Assembly (NCBI GenBank): GCA_036785705.1
Contig: JAWUZG010000001.1
Coordinates: 4,774,001 to 4,838,000, forward strand
DNA: 64,000 nucleotides
Origin: Acanthornis magna
Lineage: Eukaryota > Chordata > Aves > Passeriformes > Acanthizidae
Direction: 5' to 3'
Position numbers and translations under genes: made by a program. The notes beneath the pieces are model-generated. The model did no database searches. It was not told the origin of the DNA and saw nothing but the letters and a program-made list of their open reading frames with translations. Each line of letters starts with the position of its first letter. The stretch's first letter is position 1. Below are positions 41,248 through 54,348 of this stretch, piece after piece.

Positions 41248-44200
41248 TAAAAACCCCACCAAGGAAATAAACCCTTAATAGACTCTTAATTGACCAGGTA
41301 AAACCCATGATCAGCAGGAGCAACTAGGCAAAGTCCACATTTTTGAGTAAATCATTTAGAGGGTCATTGAAATCACAGAGCTCAGATGATAATGATAAAA
41401 ATTACAGGTAAACCCTTATGAAATGACAGTCTTTTCTGTTATCTTAATGATCTTTAGCTGCTTGTTCTTCTGTATTTGTGGAAAATGTGGCCTTAACTCT
41501 TTCAATTCATTATGCCCATCTCTTTCTAAAAAGATAGTAGCATCTTTAATATTCTCCTAGGGCTGTTTTGCTTGACTATGACATATTTATTTGTCAAAGA
41601 CAGATGTCCAGTATTATGAAATGTCTAGCCTAATTCACAATTTTTTTTAACACAACATGACATTAGGAACTGAACAATTTTTAGACATGAGTTCTGTATC
41701 TCTAGTCATTCACTGGCAGTTGGAATTTATTTTAAAAAATATGTTAACTCTGGGCTGGGGCAGTTTAGGAACAGTTTGGACCTGGTAATATATGAGTCAT
41801 AAAGAGAGTTGTTTCCTGATTCTGTGAGTACTTTTTGACTGATTTAAGCAGTAAATATGAAGCCTGGTGAGACATAAACAAAGGTTTTATCTATAAAAAC
41901 AGCCCCCTTAGTCTATTTAACTACAGCTATGATCACAAGAGGGTTAGCACTAGTGGATTTGTGAATTCAAATGGTACAAAAGAATAACTTGATCTGCTTT
42001 CCTGATATTTATGGTGCTATAACTCAAAAGTGCAGTGAAAATCAGTGGAGATCCTTCAATTTCATGCCAGACATACATTTTCAGCTGTAAAGACATTCGC
42101 AAAAAAAGGACATTCCTGGGTGCAGTGGGAAGATGCTAATATTAAACTTCAACTTTTGTAATTAAATTCTAGATTAGGCAAAACCAAATCATCAAAACCA
42201 CTAGTGCAACAGCAACATCCTGGCAGGTCAGTCCTGGGCACAAAGAGTAGCAGGGTCAGGGCTACGAGCTGTCCCTGTGCAGGTACATGTATTGTAATTA
42301 GTCCTCTGCCACATTAATTGGTGCAAAGGTGTGTGTGTGATTATAGACCCTTGGTACAAGGGTAGAACATAAAGGTGAAAAATTTTCCCAAATCCCTGAA
42401 CCCTGAAGTTAAATACCACTCAGGCTATAAGGATGGAGCAATGCAGAACGTCCTTGTAATTTTTGTTGTTACCAGGTTATTCCACACAAAGCCAGAAGGA
42501 CCATCTTGAACTAATCAGTGGGACAATTTGAATATGTAAAGGAATGAACCATTTTAACCAAAATCTCATCCATTGAACAGGATGTTATAAAGGCCTTGTT
42601 CTGATCCTGTTAATATTCCTGTCTTTTGGGGCTAAAAGTTAGCTGACTTGGTGAATAAATAGAAAATCAAGCAGGTGGGGAAATCTTTGCAAGATTACGG
42701 TACATGGGAATCTCCTGGAAGCTTTGACAGCCCCAGGAAAGAGTTCCCCCAGCTCTAATTGAGCCAGCTTCAGAATGAGAGACACTGCAAAGTGCAGCAG
42801 AGGAGGAGGAGGAATAAAAGGTAGCTTTGACGAGGAGAAAGGAGTACACGAGGGAAATCATGAGAATCCACTCCTGGGGGCTATAGGAATCAGATTCCTG
42901 CTGTTTTATGCAGAAAGGGGAAAGTCTAGCCTTTAATGGGAGACCTTCAAAAGCACGACAGCTTTTAACAGAAGACAGACAAGGCTAAAGAAAGAAAAGA
43001 AAGAACTCAACCCACGAGGCACCAAATTTAAACTAAACTAAACTCTGGTGAACCCTGTCAGGGAATCTGTGCTCGAAAAGGAAATTAGGGGACCCGAGGT
43101 CTCAGGGAGTCTTGACGTGAGGAGGAAGAACAGGTATTTATGATACTGCAAACGCCTCTACATGAAAACTGGAGTCTAGCAGAAGTCACCTTCTGACAGC
43201 ACCACTTGGAAGGAAATGTATTTGCTTTAATTTGTGCAGTGGAACCTCCTCCACACTCAAACCACAGAAGCTCTGAGCCCAAACCAGATTTATGAACAGG
43301 AAACAGTGTTTTAGTTTAAGAATGTTACATTTTTTGGCTTAGGAAATTGTTGGTTCAGTCTTTATTATAACCAAGATGAAAGTTATCACATATGCATAGT
43401 ATGTAAACTGAGAGGATTTTGCATATTTGAATACCTTAACATTGGACCAGAGTGTTGACACTACGAGATGATTGTAAGAATAACTTAGTATTTTCTGAAA
43501 GGTTTGAAATGCAAATCTTTCATATCAACAAGATCAAGATGAACAGTGAGCTTAGACTTGAATGCTTGCCAGGTTTTCTAATATATTTTTTTCTCACTTT
43601 AACACAGTTTTAATTTAGCATCCTGAAGACTATGGATGGCTTATTCACAGATCTACTGAATTTAAAAGCATAGGGGCCATAACTGACCTTCCAGCTTGAC
43701 CTTTCATATAATGCAAGCACAAAGACCTCCCTGTATTAGTTTCCATTGTAAGACCAACAGTTTAGCACTGAGAACTTTGGAAGCTTTGGACTGGGATCAA
43801 AAAAAGGCTTCTGCAGCCCATGTCTTTCATCATTCAGAACAGAGGTCATCTCTGTACACTCAAGGAGGTTTAGGTATAACAGTTCAAGGGCTCCCCATCA
43901 GCACAGGTAAGTTGTTGCTTTCACATGTGGTTAAAAAGTCAAACCTCAATGGAAAGGCAAACTCTGAATCCTGTGAGAGAAAATTCATTTTGCAAGATAA
44001 ACTTATCTGCAAATAAAAAAGATGGTGTTGTAGGATCTCAGACACATTTTGCCTTCCTCCTATGTGTTGCTGAGAGAAAAGTGTCTCTTTTTGGAAGAGA
44101 CACAGAGCAGACTCTTGTGGAAATAAAGGAGGGAGGACAACTTGGCAAGGCCCAGGGAAAAATCAGCAGCACCATGTTGTCCTTTCTTGCTGACATGGCA

Positions 44201-47200
44201 CCTTCTTCGAGTTCAGTGACAAAGCAGGCCATGAATAAAATTATGGCTAAATTTTCAATCATGTGAGAAACATGGATAGACCTGAGCCTGCACTGATGGA
44301 GTCCCGCCCTAGACATTTGGGTGAGATTCTTTCAATAAAACAGTCAAATTATATGGTCCTACATATGATCTGGTCATTCAAAGGCCCTTTTATAGTCACT
44401 TTCTAGAAAAAAAACAAAACACTTTTTTGAACATGATTTCTCTCTTCCTATAGGGGATATCTAAAACAGGTCAGTTGAATCACTCCTTGGAAGTGTAATT
44501 CTTCTTTTTATCATGAAATATGACTTTCCAAAGATGTAGACCTCCACACCATAGCTACAGGTTATATCTACTGAGGTAAATTCCACCCTCAAATGCTTCT
44601 TTTCCTTGATTTGTAACCAAAAAAAAAAAAAAAAAGGTTGTGGAATGAAATGACCAAAAGAAGCACCAATTCCTTGGTAGTCACAGAAGTGGTGAAAAGT
44701 ACAAGAGGTCACTAAAATATTTCTCCCCCTAAAGTTCACAAGCTTTTTCTGAACTGGGGAAAGCAAGATCATCTCATAGAAGGGGCAATGGTGAGAGATT
44801 GCTTGTTCTTCCAGACATCTGAGTGGGAATCAAGACAGTTTTTGGTCTTTTAGAGGGACACGAGGCAAATCAAATATTACTTTCACTGTTGGTGTTAATC
44901 ACAAGCAAAAGGCTCTGATAGAAATCCATTCATTTGACTTGAAGAGGAAAGAATTACTTGCCTGCTTAGAGAAAGTTTTTACATGTTGTAAGCCTGTAGT
45001 GTCTGAGATGAACTGCAACTATTTGGTTAACTTCAAGGAGCTCTCAGAGGAAGCTAAATGATCCTGGAGACCCAGAGGCAAAACAATTAACATAGTTGTG
45101 CAACCAACTGAGCCTTTGCAGTTGCTCTCCACACACTTGGTTGGGCTGCAGTAACACATGACCCCAGGGGCTTGGGGCACAAGGTTCTCAGCCTGCAGAC
45201 AGCAGGAGGCTCGTGGGCAGAGCAAGGAGAGCACTGCCTACGTGCCAGGCACCAATCCAGATCATAGTGTCCTCTCTACAGGCCCCAAGGTCCTCAGAGG
45301 CATTGTGATTTTACTCCAGAGGAATGTGCCTGAGCTGAGAAAACGACCCTGTTTTGGAATTTCAGGTCTTCTTGCCTGCTGCTGTCACTCTGAAAAAGTC
45401 AGCAAGGGTCTTGGAAGTTCAAGAGGACCAGCCCCCAAAGATGCAGGAGACAAAAAGGAGCTTGCTAGGCAATCTGTCCATAGCCTGAAGGCTCTTAGAA
45501 AATTTCAGGGAGGAAAGTGGCTTAGGACTTTCTGAAGGACATCATTAAACTGTATGCCTGGGTTCTGCAGTGGAATAGGAGGACTGAACAAACAGAGGAA
45601 GAGCTCCAGGCCCTAAAGCATGGCTGATAGTCAGCAATGAGGACAGGAGCCATGGAAAAGTCTACAAACATCTCTGACCACCCATGCCAAGCTCCTTCCC
45701 TCCATCTCAGTAGAGGGAAGTGAATTGTCCCTGGCACCAAGTGAGGCTGAGCAGGGGACAGGAAAATGCCACAGTGAATCTCCTTGCTGAGGAAATGCCC
45801 CTCAGCCTGAGCTTTAGCTGAGGCTGCTGCCTCCAGCTGCTTTGCTAGAGAAGAAAGACCAACCCCAGTGAAGAGCAAAGAACAAGGAGCATAAAGTGTT
45901 ATCAGTTACTCAGGGAAGGCTTTGAACCAATTTGTTTTTCTTGCAATAATCAACTTGGGAAGCACTTGGACTCTTGAAGGAGATTCTATTGATCATAGCA
46001 GAGTAGGCCATTAATAGAAAAGGAATTATCAGAGGAAAAGACATTTCTGCCATTCTCAAAGCTGTTTTCATCAAAGCCTTTTCACCAGCAATAGTTCTTT
46101 CTTTTACTTATTCTCTATTTTATTTCCAAACCAATGCTATTTTCTTCACTAAACACTTAGTCCTTTACTTTGATAGAAACATTTCCTTTAATGACCATAA
46201 GAGATAATAGTGTTAAGCATTAGTTGGAACGATCATGCAACAAAAACTCAATGCCATTTAAAAACACTTAATGCACAGGCTGAAATTTGTCATCTCGCTA
46301 AAGAGCATAAGATTAGAGGTGTTACAACTTAGAAAGGAAGTATTATCCCACTGATGAGGCAGTGCTTTCCTTTGTACTAGTCACACAAACAGTCTAAAAC
46401 ATGTCTTTATATCTATTTCTTATGTTAAAAACCCTAACAGAATGTTCCTGTAACAGGAGACATAAAAAAACCCAACCTTAGGACTCTGTTTTTTCACAAG
46501 CATTACTTTGAATCTTTCCAGAGGCAATGAATGTTTCATGGCTTGATGGCCGATTCAGCAGACTGGAAGATGTCTCAGACTGAGAAGTGTGCCAGTTTCA
46601 GACCACTGGAGAAGGCATGGACAGACTGGCCTGAGACTCACAGTTTTCCAAAACCAATCAGCAGTCTCAGGTTCATCACAGTTGTGGCCAGAGCAGATTG
46701 CAAGCAAAGCGGCAGCAAGCTCAGGGGGTGAGAAATTAATTGCGATGAAAGGAGAACTTGGGCATCAGTCATTAGCTAAAGCAGAAATGAACTTAAACTG
46801 TAAAAATAAATATTTAGGCTAGACACTAGAGGAAAATGTTCTCATCATAAAGGTACTGAGGCTCAGGTAAAGACTTCACAACTCTCCACCTTCACAAGTT
46901 TTCAAGAAAAAATAACCTTTTTTCAGAAGTGACACAATAATACGGACTGCTTTGGGGCAGGAGATAGATTGAATTGTCTCTTCTGGCTTTATTTACGTTG
47001 CACAACCCCCATATTTCCTGTATTTACAAGCCATCTCTGTCCTTGGAGCATGTAACAGTGCAGTTACACTGATTTACACTGGCTGGGGGATTGGGACATG
47101 TTCATGACTCACGTTCTCATGCCATCAATTCCTCAGCAGCTTCCTACTGCTGATGGCCAAGCTCAGAGTGCAGCAGCCAGTCTCAATGAGAGGGGCACCA

Positions 47201-48869
47201 GAAATGTTTTATTACTGTGCAAAGATTTTGCTGCAAAGTCCTCTCTGCTGCTTGAGTAAGGGTAAGGGAAGGAAGAGGCTGACTTTGAAAACCCAAAACT
47301 GCCGATGTTATTATCTCTTGAAGCTATTAAATGATGGAAGTGCAGCACTCCTGACAGACTGAACAGCACTGGCAGTTGCTGTAACATAGACCAGATCAGC
47401 TGAGTTTGCTGCTAATTTATCACAGTCTAGTATTTGACCCACTGAATCCTGAATTAAATTTTTATACATTCGTGAACTATTTATACTGTATGAAAAATCA
47501 ATATCTTTTTATTGTTCACCTGATTTAGGATGGATAAAAGGAATATTTCAATATTCTCCAGGGTCAATGCAGAGAGGCCTTGAATGATGAAAGTCACAGT
47601 ATCTTTTGAATGAAAGAAAAACTTCAGGGTAGAAAGGAGTGTAATTTACACAAAATATCTTTCTGATTCATGACATGAATAATACATTCTTTCACAAACT
47701 CACACCTAAACATAATGTCCTTTTAGAAGACAACATTTAATTCTTTATCACCCTTTAAGACAGAATTATTAATTTGGAAAAATTTTTCTTTCTGAATTTC
47801 TTTGCATTTTGTATGAGCCATAAAATCTCAAAGGAGTTATTTGAATTTCAATACCATCTCACACTTTTATTAAAATATACTATAACCCTGCTTTGGTAAT
47901 TAACATGAAGATAGGGCTCTTAGTCTAAAAACTAAATCTCCCAGTTATTTCAGATTTTCCCTAAGTATGCTTTTGATTAAATAATTACTGAACAGCAGTG
48001 TTAACAATTTATCTATGATAGAGAGCATGTCACGGATTTCTTACTCATGTTCTGCAGTTTATGCTTTTGCCAGTGTGTTTTATGAGTATTTATTAAAGAT
48101 GACGCCTTGAGTTAATAACATAAACTACCTACTAGTTTCATAATCATCACTGCAGTGCAGAAAGCTTTAGAGTTACAGTAGTTCTGCATTGACGACGTCA
48201 ACAGATTTACTGCATTCATTTTCTTATGCAAATATTCCAAAAACATACATAACTTTATAACCTTATATAGTGTACTGCCTACACAGGAGGGTATCAAAGC
48301 CTGTGAACACTCAGAGCAGGCTTTAAAGTTGACAGCACAAGTCGTGCTGCTCCCTCCTTTCTTGTTTATCTGTTGTCCTAATATTAAACTCATTTAATGC
48401 TGTGTTTTGTAGACACATTGGGACTTCTGCACAGTCCCTGCAGTAGGAGGGGAGACTGCTCATGGTCTTTACATGACATGTCTGTTTATACTGAAGTCAC
48501 TCTTAAGGAGTCTGCATGTGAATTAAGCAGAGACTTGTGATTCATTCTTGCCCTGTATACATACATGATTTGCCCCTGCATGGCAGAGCTTTCCTCTGTC
48601 TTGCAGGACAACCTTCTTTGCCCCTACAATTTGTCCATTGCCCCCTGTCTTCCCCAAGAGAAGCACAATGCTCTCTGCTCTGCCTCTGCTGCACCTCACC
48701 AGGAGAGGTTTGCAAAACAGAGATGTTGGGATAGGAATCCTGAATTATGTTCAGGTCACTGAGAGAAGAAAAGGAGAGAAGAAGGAATCCTGAAAGAACT
48801 CCATCTTAATATTTGCTGTTACCCAAATCAAGATCAATTTCACTTATGTCTTCTTTAACTCACGTATTG
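41248..48869 (-). other. GRM3 intron 1 block, nothing recognised
   Basis: AT-rich intron. It includes an A17 run at 44619-44635 and open frames of up to 125 codons (45158-45535 plus) without recognisable homology, splice context or promoter. No RNA gene found by eye. Confidence 0.5.
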
Positions 48870-49340
48870 GCTAATTTGTTTTTAGACTCTTTGGTGGCAG
48901 GAACTTCCTAGATTTCCCAGAAGTTCATTCTGTCTTTCCTGCTCCTTACAATTAAAAGCTTTTCCTGAGGTCTAGTCTTCTGTGTGACAGTTTAAGCCTT
49001 TTACTTACCTGTGACAAATCTATTTTTTCCACACAATTCTTCATGTTGATTATCTGTGCACTCCAAGAGATTTATGCTTTTTCTTAAAACATGATTCTCA
49101 AAACTGGGCACCATACTCCAAAAGTGGCCCTACTAGTGTTCAGTAGAGATTGATGTTTACATTCCATATCTTAAAGACAACATTCCTGTTTATTAATCCT
49201 AGTAGAAAATTTCCCTTTTCCAGAGGAATATGATACCATGGTGTTGAGCTGTGCTCTGCTTCTGAGCTTCCATAGCCTTAGATCCATTCCTGTTGCACTG
49301 CTACCTGGCCTATGGCTCATTTCCCATATTTGTGGTAATA
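48870..49340 (-). mobile_element. Ancient CR1 LINE relic, minus sense
   Basis: AAAACTGGGCACCATACTCCAAAAGTGGCCCTACTAGTG at about 49100 matches the antisense CR1 'aactgggcacagtactccaaatgtggtctaactagtg'. Upstream, CAGTTTAAGCCTTTTACTTACCTGTGAC and downstream TTGCACTGCTACCTGGCCTATGGCTCATTTCCC with ATATTTGTGG follow the CR1 order. Much older than the copies at 2.4 and 18 kb. Confidence 0.6.
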
Positions 49341-52300
49341 TTGATGTAAATAATTTTATGGTAAGTCTGTTTTCCTCCAAAGGTTATTTTGGGAGCCAGA
49401 ATCTGAAAATATTAATGTGTAGCTGATCAGAAAAGAAAAATTACTTTTTGGAACTTGGAAGACATGATAATCAAGTTAGCCATCAATAACTCTCTACTTA
49501 TCTGGCAAACAGGTAATCAATTACACATCAAAAGAATGTAGAAACTAATACATAGTAGTAGTCAGAAATCAGCAATAAATTTTAGATCAATTTTTTTGGG
49601 TCGGGTACAGTCTGGAACACTTTCATAGAACATTGCATAGAACTATGCATAATTTTGCAGAAAAATATGTCTTAATTAAACATGGAGAGTATCTGGAATC
49701 GATACAGATGGAGAATGCATTCACATTAATCTTATTGAAAGAATTTACGTTTTATTTTAGGAAAAGAGCAGTACAGAGAGTTCCAGTCACATCTTGAAGT
49801 CCTTCTGCTACTGCTGTCATGGAAGTTTTGCTTTTAAAAGGGCTATAGGATGCAAGACCTGCATTTCAAATGAGTTTTTTTAAAATTAATAATTAAGCAT
49901 AGGTGAATTAATACATGCAAAATAATTTTGGCAGGGATAATAAAGGAAATAGCTAGAAAAAATATTGAATGGATTAGCACATTTAATTGGTCTTAGGTTT
50001 CCTAATGAACAATTAGCCTTGTGTTTAATCCCTCTCAATCCATTCGTCTTTGCAGCTCTTGCTCTAAAGATAAGTAAGGATCACTCCAAATGTGCTTTTG
50101 TTTTTGAAACTACTTATATTAGTATTGAATTGCAATCATTGGCATGGAGACCATCTTATAAATGGGAATGGGCAAATATGGCACATGCTAGAGCAACTAT
50201 TACTTGGTGCTTGCAAAAAAAAGTGCTGCAAAAAAAAATTGCAGCACTCTAAAATACTACTGAGATAAGTCCTGTTGATTAAACAGAGATGAATCTACCT
50301 GGAAACTGTTTTTTAAGGCCTTGGGAACGTGCTGCCGGCCATTGGATAAGTGGCATTACCATGCCAGGCCCTGCTGACCATGATCAGACAGTGTATCTTA
50401 GGCACTTAATTTATTTACTATGTTCTAGGTTCAAGAGCCAACATATCAGATGAGTGTTTGGGATTGCATGTACTACCAGTAGAGAGAAAAAGCTTCAAGC
50501 TGCATCCATGGGTTGCCTGAATGTGCCTCTCTGTGTCTCCCTATCCCAAGACTGTAAACAATTTCTCTCTCACATGGACACCAATATTCCTTTTCACCCA
50601 GTGCCTCCAAGGAATGATTATTTAGCAGTCCCAAGTTAGGCAGAGAAGAGGGACTTCTCTCATACATAGTGGTGGCTTGTGCTCTGGTAGAGTCAGGCCA
50701 GATAAATCTTCAAAGCAGCTTCCTACCTGTTCAGTGGGAATTCAAGGCTTGGAAGTTAATGGCCAGGAAAAAGTGAGTTGGACTGGATGTGTTTTAATTC
50801 ACTGAGATATAATAAAACAGCATGTTGGCTAATTTGAAGGCTAGAGGGAACATGGTTTTTTTTCAGTATTAAGGTGCTCTGTGAATCACTACAGATATGT
50901 GAGTAAATGCTTTTTATTTTTTCCTCCCCGAGATTTTTTTTCTTTTTTTTTTTTTTGTTAGCAGTAACTAATACTCTGCTATGCATGAACCTAACAGATG
51001 TAAAGGGTTCTCTAAGGAGCCTTTGGGGTAAGTACCTGTGGCAGTTTTATTAGGACCTCACTGCCATTATCCATGTCCTGGACAGTTTGGGAAGTGTTCT
51101 AGACTGGCCAGGGAAAAGTTTGAGTCTTAATAAAAGAAGATAAATTAAACAAGTGAGGCACAAAGTGTGTCTAGGGGTCATGAAGTTCCGGATTCTTGCC
51201 TAATGTCACATTCATCAGGCTTAATGCAGATGAACCCTGTGTGGGTTTGCCAGCAGCAAAGTCGAACATCTCATTTGAGACCTCCTGGCTCTGTGGTTAT
51301 GATCCTGAAAGCATGAGCAGCTTCTGCCTTTCCACAGCTGGAATACCCAAAGGGATACCCATCCCACATTTGTATCCATCACTCAGCTCTGCAGCACTCA
51401 TCAGTGCATTTTATGCTTTGAGTTGGTCTGGAGGCTTTTCGTCTACAGACGCTCCTGGGAGGTTTTCTCTGACTTGAGGGCAGTCAGGCTGCTGGATGAA
51501 GTGAGGGGCAGGATGGCCTTTTTGTGCTGAACATGCTAAATCTGTGTCCTGCTGCACGTGACACATGGCAGACAGCACAGCAGTCGAGCATCCCCTCTCT
51601 TTAGCAATGACTGAACCAAGAGAAGCCATTGCCCACAAGATCCTTCTGGCAAAGACAAAGGAACAGCTTGTTCTGCCTAAACTGCCTAAAAAAATTTTCT
51701 TCTGAAACGTTAACGGGGATGTGAGAGCTGATAATTATTTGGTTGGAGGTGGATGTGTTTCTAAGCCAGGAATGACCAAAAGCAGCCAAGAAAAAATGTG
51801 GCAAATTGAAAGGTGACAGGATGAGAACATCATTATGGCTCTGTGTGGCACCTGAGGGCTCTTTGGGCAAAATGCTGGGTGGAGTGAGGCTTGGAGATCA
51901 GGAAAAAGAAATAGTACAAAGGATTTCTTTGAGGAATGTGGTGTTCAGGACAAGGGAAGTCAAGCCATTCAATGTCTGTACTCATCTTTTGGGTACGGGT
52001 CCAAACGAGCTACTGGAGAAGGCAAAAGGAAAACAGCAAGGAAAACAAGCTACTTAAAAAAGCAAATGGCAAAAAGAAAAGCAGTTATTTCACTGAGCCA
52101 GGAAGAGATGACTGAGGAGAACATTACATAAATGAATGTTAAACAGCCAAAATCTAATCCCTTTGCAATATAAAAGGATAAAATGGAAAAGAAAATACTA
52201 AAGTGCTTCGAATTTCCGTAGCAGAGAGGATAAGAGTGATAGGCTTGGTTGCAAAAAGTGGGATTTAGTTTAACTTCTGAAGACCTTCTGTCCATTAAGA

Positions 52301-54326
52301 GCCGTGAGGAACAGATATGTGCTCTTGCAGGAGACTGTGAAATCTTTGTCACTGCAGATTTTAAGGAAATCATTCAACAAGTATCAGTTCAAAAAGACTT
52401 AAAGACAGTTTATACCATCTTTGGAGAGGGAGATGGATCAGATGAAATCCTTACTGGTGTCATTATCTGTGGAACTGTAAATGCTGCGTTCAGGCAAAGG
52501 GAACGTTGTGTACAATCTTTGAAAATGAAGAATCTTACATAAAACGGCCTCTTTCTATCCATTTCTACCCTAATGGATACTGCACTCTTTCAGGATAAGT
52601 TCTAATTGGAACCTTGTGCCCTCGCCAGGAAATCACAGGGACTAAGAAACCCTATTACTCTGCAGCCGCTCCCTGGACGTTGATTTAAGGTAGTTAGGTC
52701 TAAATGGAACTATTTGTCTGCTTCCTTCCTTAAAAAAATGTGGAATAGACAGGCAGATAGATAGAGGTAATGTAAGACTTGACTTCATCTTACCTACTGG
52801 CCAAAATACCAACATTTTAGGGAGAGGAATCATGTCCCAGAGATAAAGAGCCAAGACGGCACTTCTGGGTCACACCCCTCCCTGCTACTGCAAGTTTCAT
52901 TTACATTTCATACTTTGGCCAAAAAACCTGATATACAAATTAAATCTCAGCTCTCAGGACCTGGTGTTACTTCCAGACTAAAGGCTTCTTTTCTTCATAC
53001 TGAATAATGCCACTAGGAATATGTTTATCTGAGCTTGATACTCAAGGTATTAGCATTAATCTCTAAGCTTTGTCCTGGATATCTGCTTCTGGGAAAAAAA
53101 CCTTGTTTAGATGACTGATATTATTGAGAATCATAGTCCTTGGAAATCTCAAAAATGTCAATGACACAATAAAAATAAATCACCAAACCTTATTCATCAG
53201 AAGTCTCTAATGCTGTTGAAGTGTCTGATATTTCCAAGAGTTTTTCAGTCTCTGAAACTGTTAAAACAGAAACACCTTTCCCACATTTTCCTTCTCTGCC
53301 TTTAACAAATGATGGTTCTTTTAACCTCCTTCTCCCCTCTTTGTTTGCTTAGAGGATCAAAGCTTTTTTATTTATTTCTTTTTCCTCCCAAGCAGTTTCT
53401 GGAGTGTTAAAAAAGCACCACCAGTATACTGAGTTTACATTACAAACAAGTTAAAATTCCCAGTCTGTCAGAGCTTTTCTCCTAGGATACCAAGAAAAGC
53501 AAAGTTCAACTAAAATGCACAATTAATCGGAGATCACTTCTGAGTGAAGAAGAAAAGGTTGCATTAAGCAGAGCTATTCTCTTCTTAGAGATTTAAGGTC
53601 CACTTCAGAAAGGAGAGTTATTATTCTCTGAAAGTTATCTGATTTTATTTGTATTCCTGGAGCTATTCCATTTAGTAATGTTCCCTTTTCACCCATAAAA
53701 TCATCTTAATGAATCAGCTGTGGGATTGGCTGTATCTAAATGTGTTCTTATGACAGACACATTGACAAGTGAATGGATGGAAAAGGCATGGGCTGCATGT
53801 TGCTTTGGTTGGAACAGCAGTGGGGTTTGTTCTGCTCTTAAGACCTGAGGCAATCAGTTTATTTCTTTTCTTGGTTATGCAGAAAATGTTTGGTTTTTAT
53901 GTTTTCTTTTTCCTGAGGTAAATGTATTATGTAATAATGGGATGATAAGGAAGCTTGAGCTGTGTGATTTAGGAGAATTTGGCTAAGACAGACTTGAGTG
54001 CTGGGCTACCATTCCCACAGAATTGCTCTCCTTTTCCTCAACTTCTGAGAGCAAAGACTTGCCTGATAACTCAACCTCATCATCAGTCCCTGTTGGATGG
54101 GCTCGCAGCTGTTGAGGAAAATGCATTGTCTGCTGATCTCTGGTGTTGTCAGGGCTCTTCTAAAGCCATCACGGAAGGAAGAAAATGAGCAGCACAATTA
54201 AGAGATCCTGAGGGAATACACTGAAACACTTGCAAGGTAGATTTAACAAGTGTACTTCAGTGTGTTCTTACAGTGTTTGGCAAATATCTAAGAAAATTCC
54301 TATAAAATTTGCAAATTTCCTAGTAA
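49341..54326 (-). other. GRM3 intron 1 block
   Basis: AT-rich intron with a perfect hairpin at 50.22 kb. Two open frames, 49965-50252 and 52249-52542 on the plus strand, are unrecognised. No gene supported. Confidence 0.5.
50222..50248. repeat. 10-bp inverted repeat with poly-A loop
   Basis: AGTGCTGCAA at 50222-50231 and TTGCAGCACT at 50239-50248 are perfect complements around seven A residues. A further TGCTTGCAAAAAAAA lies just upstream. On either strand it could form a short hairpin; no known element recognised. Confidence 0.7.
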
Positions 54327-54348
54327 TTTTTTTTTTTTTTTTTTTTTT
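54327..54348. repeat. T22 homopolymer run
   Basis: The longest homopolymer in the window. The flanks show no recognisable retroposed gene, so it is not called as a poly(A) tail. Confidence 0.9.

Noticed and set aside
41054..41323. Trp/Phe/Gly/Val-rich membrane-like protein on the minus strand
   Set aside because: Produced by the GGTTT repeat; low complexity only.
45158..45535. 125-codon plus-strand open frame
   Set aside because: No family resemblance, and the minus strand alongside is similarly open.
49965..50252. 95-codon open frame ending in a Lys-rich tail
   Set aside because: Tail comes from A-runs and the hairpin; no homology recognised.
52249..52542. 97-codon plus-strand open frame with a protein-like composition
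   Set aside because: Looks acidic and ordered but matches no family I know, and it lacks flanking splice sites I could support.
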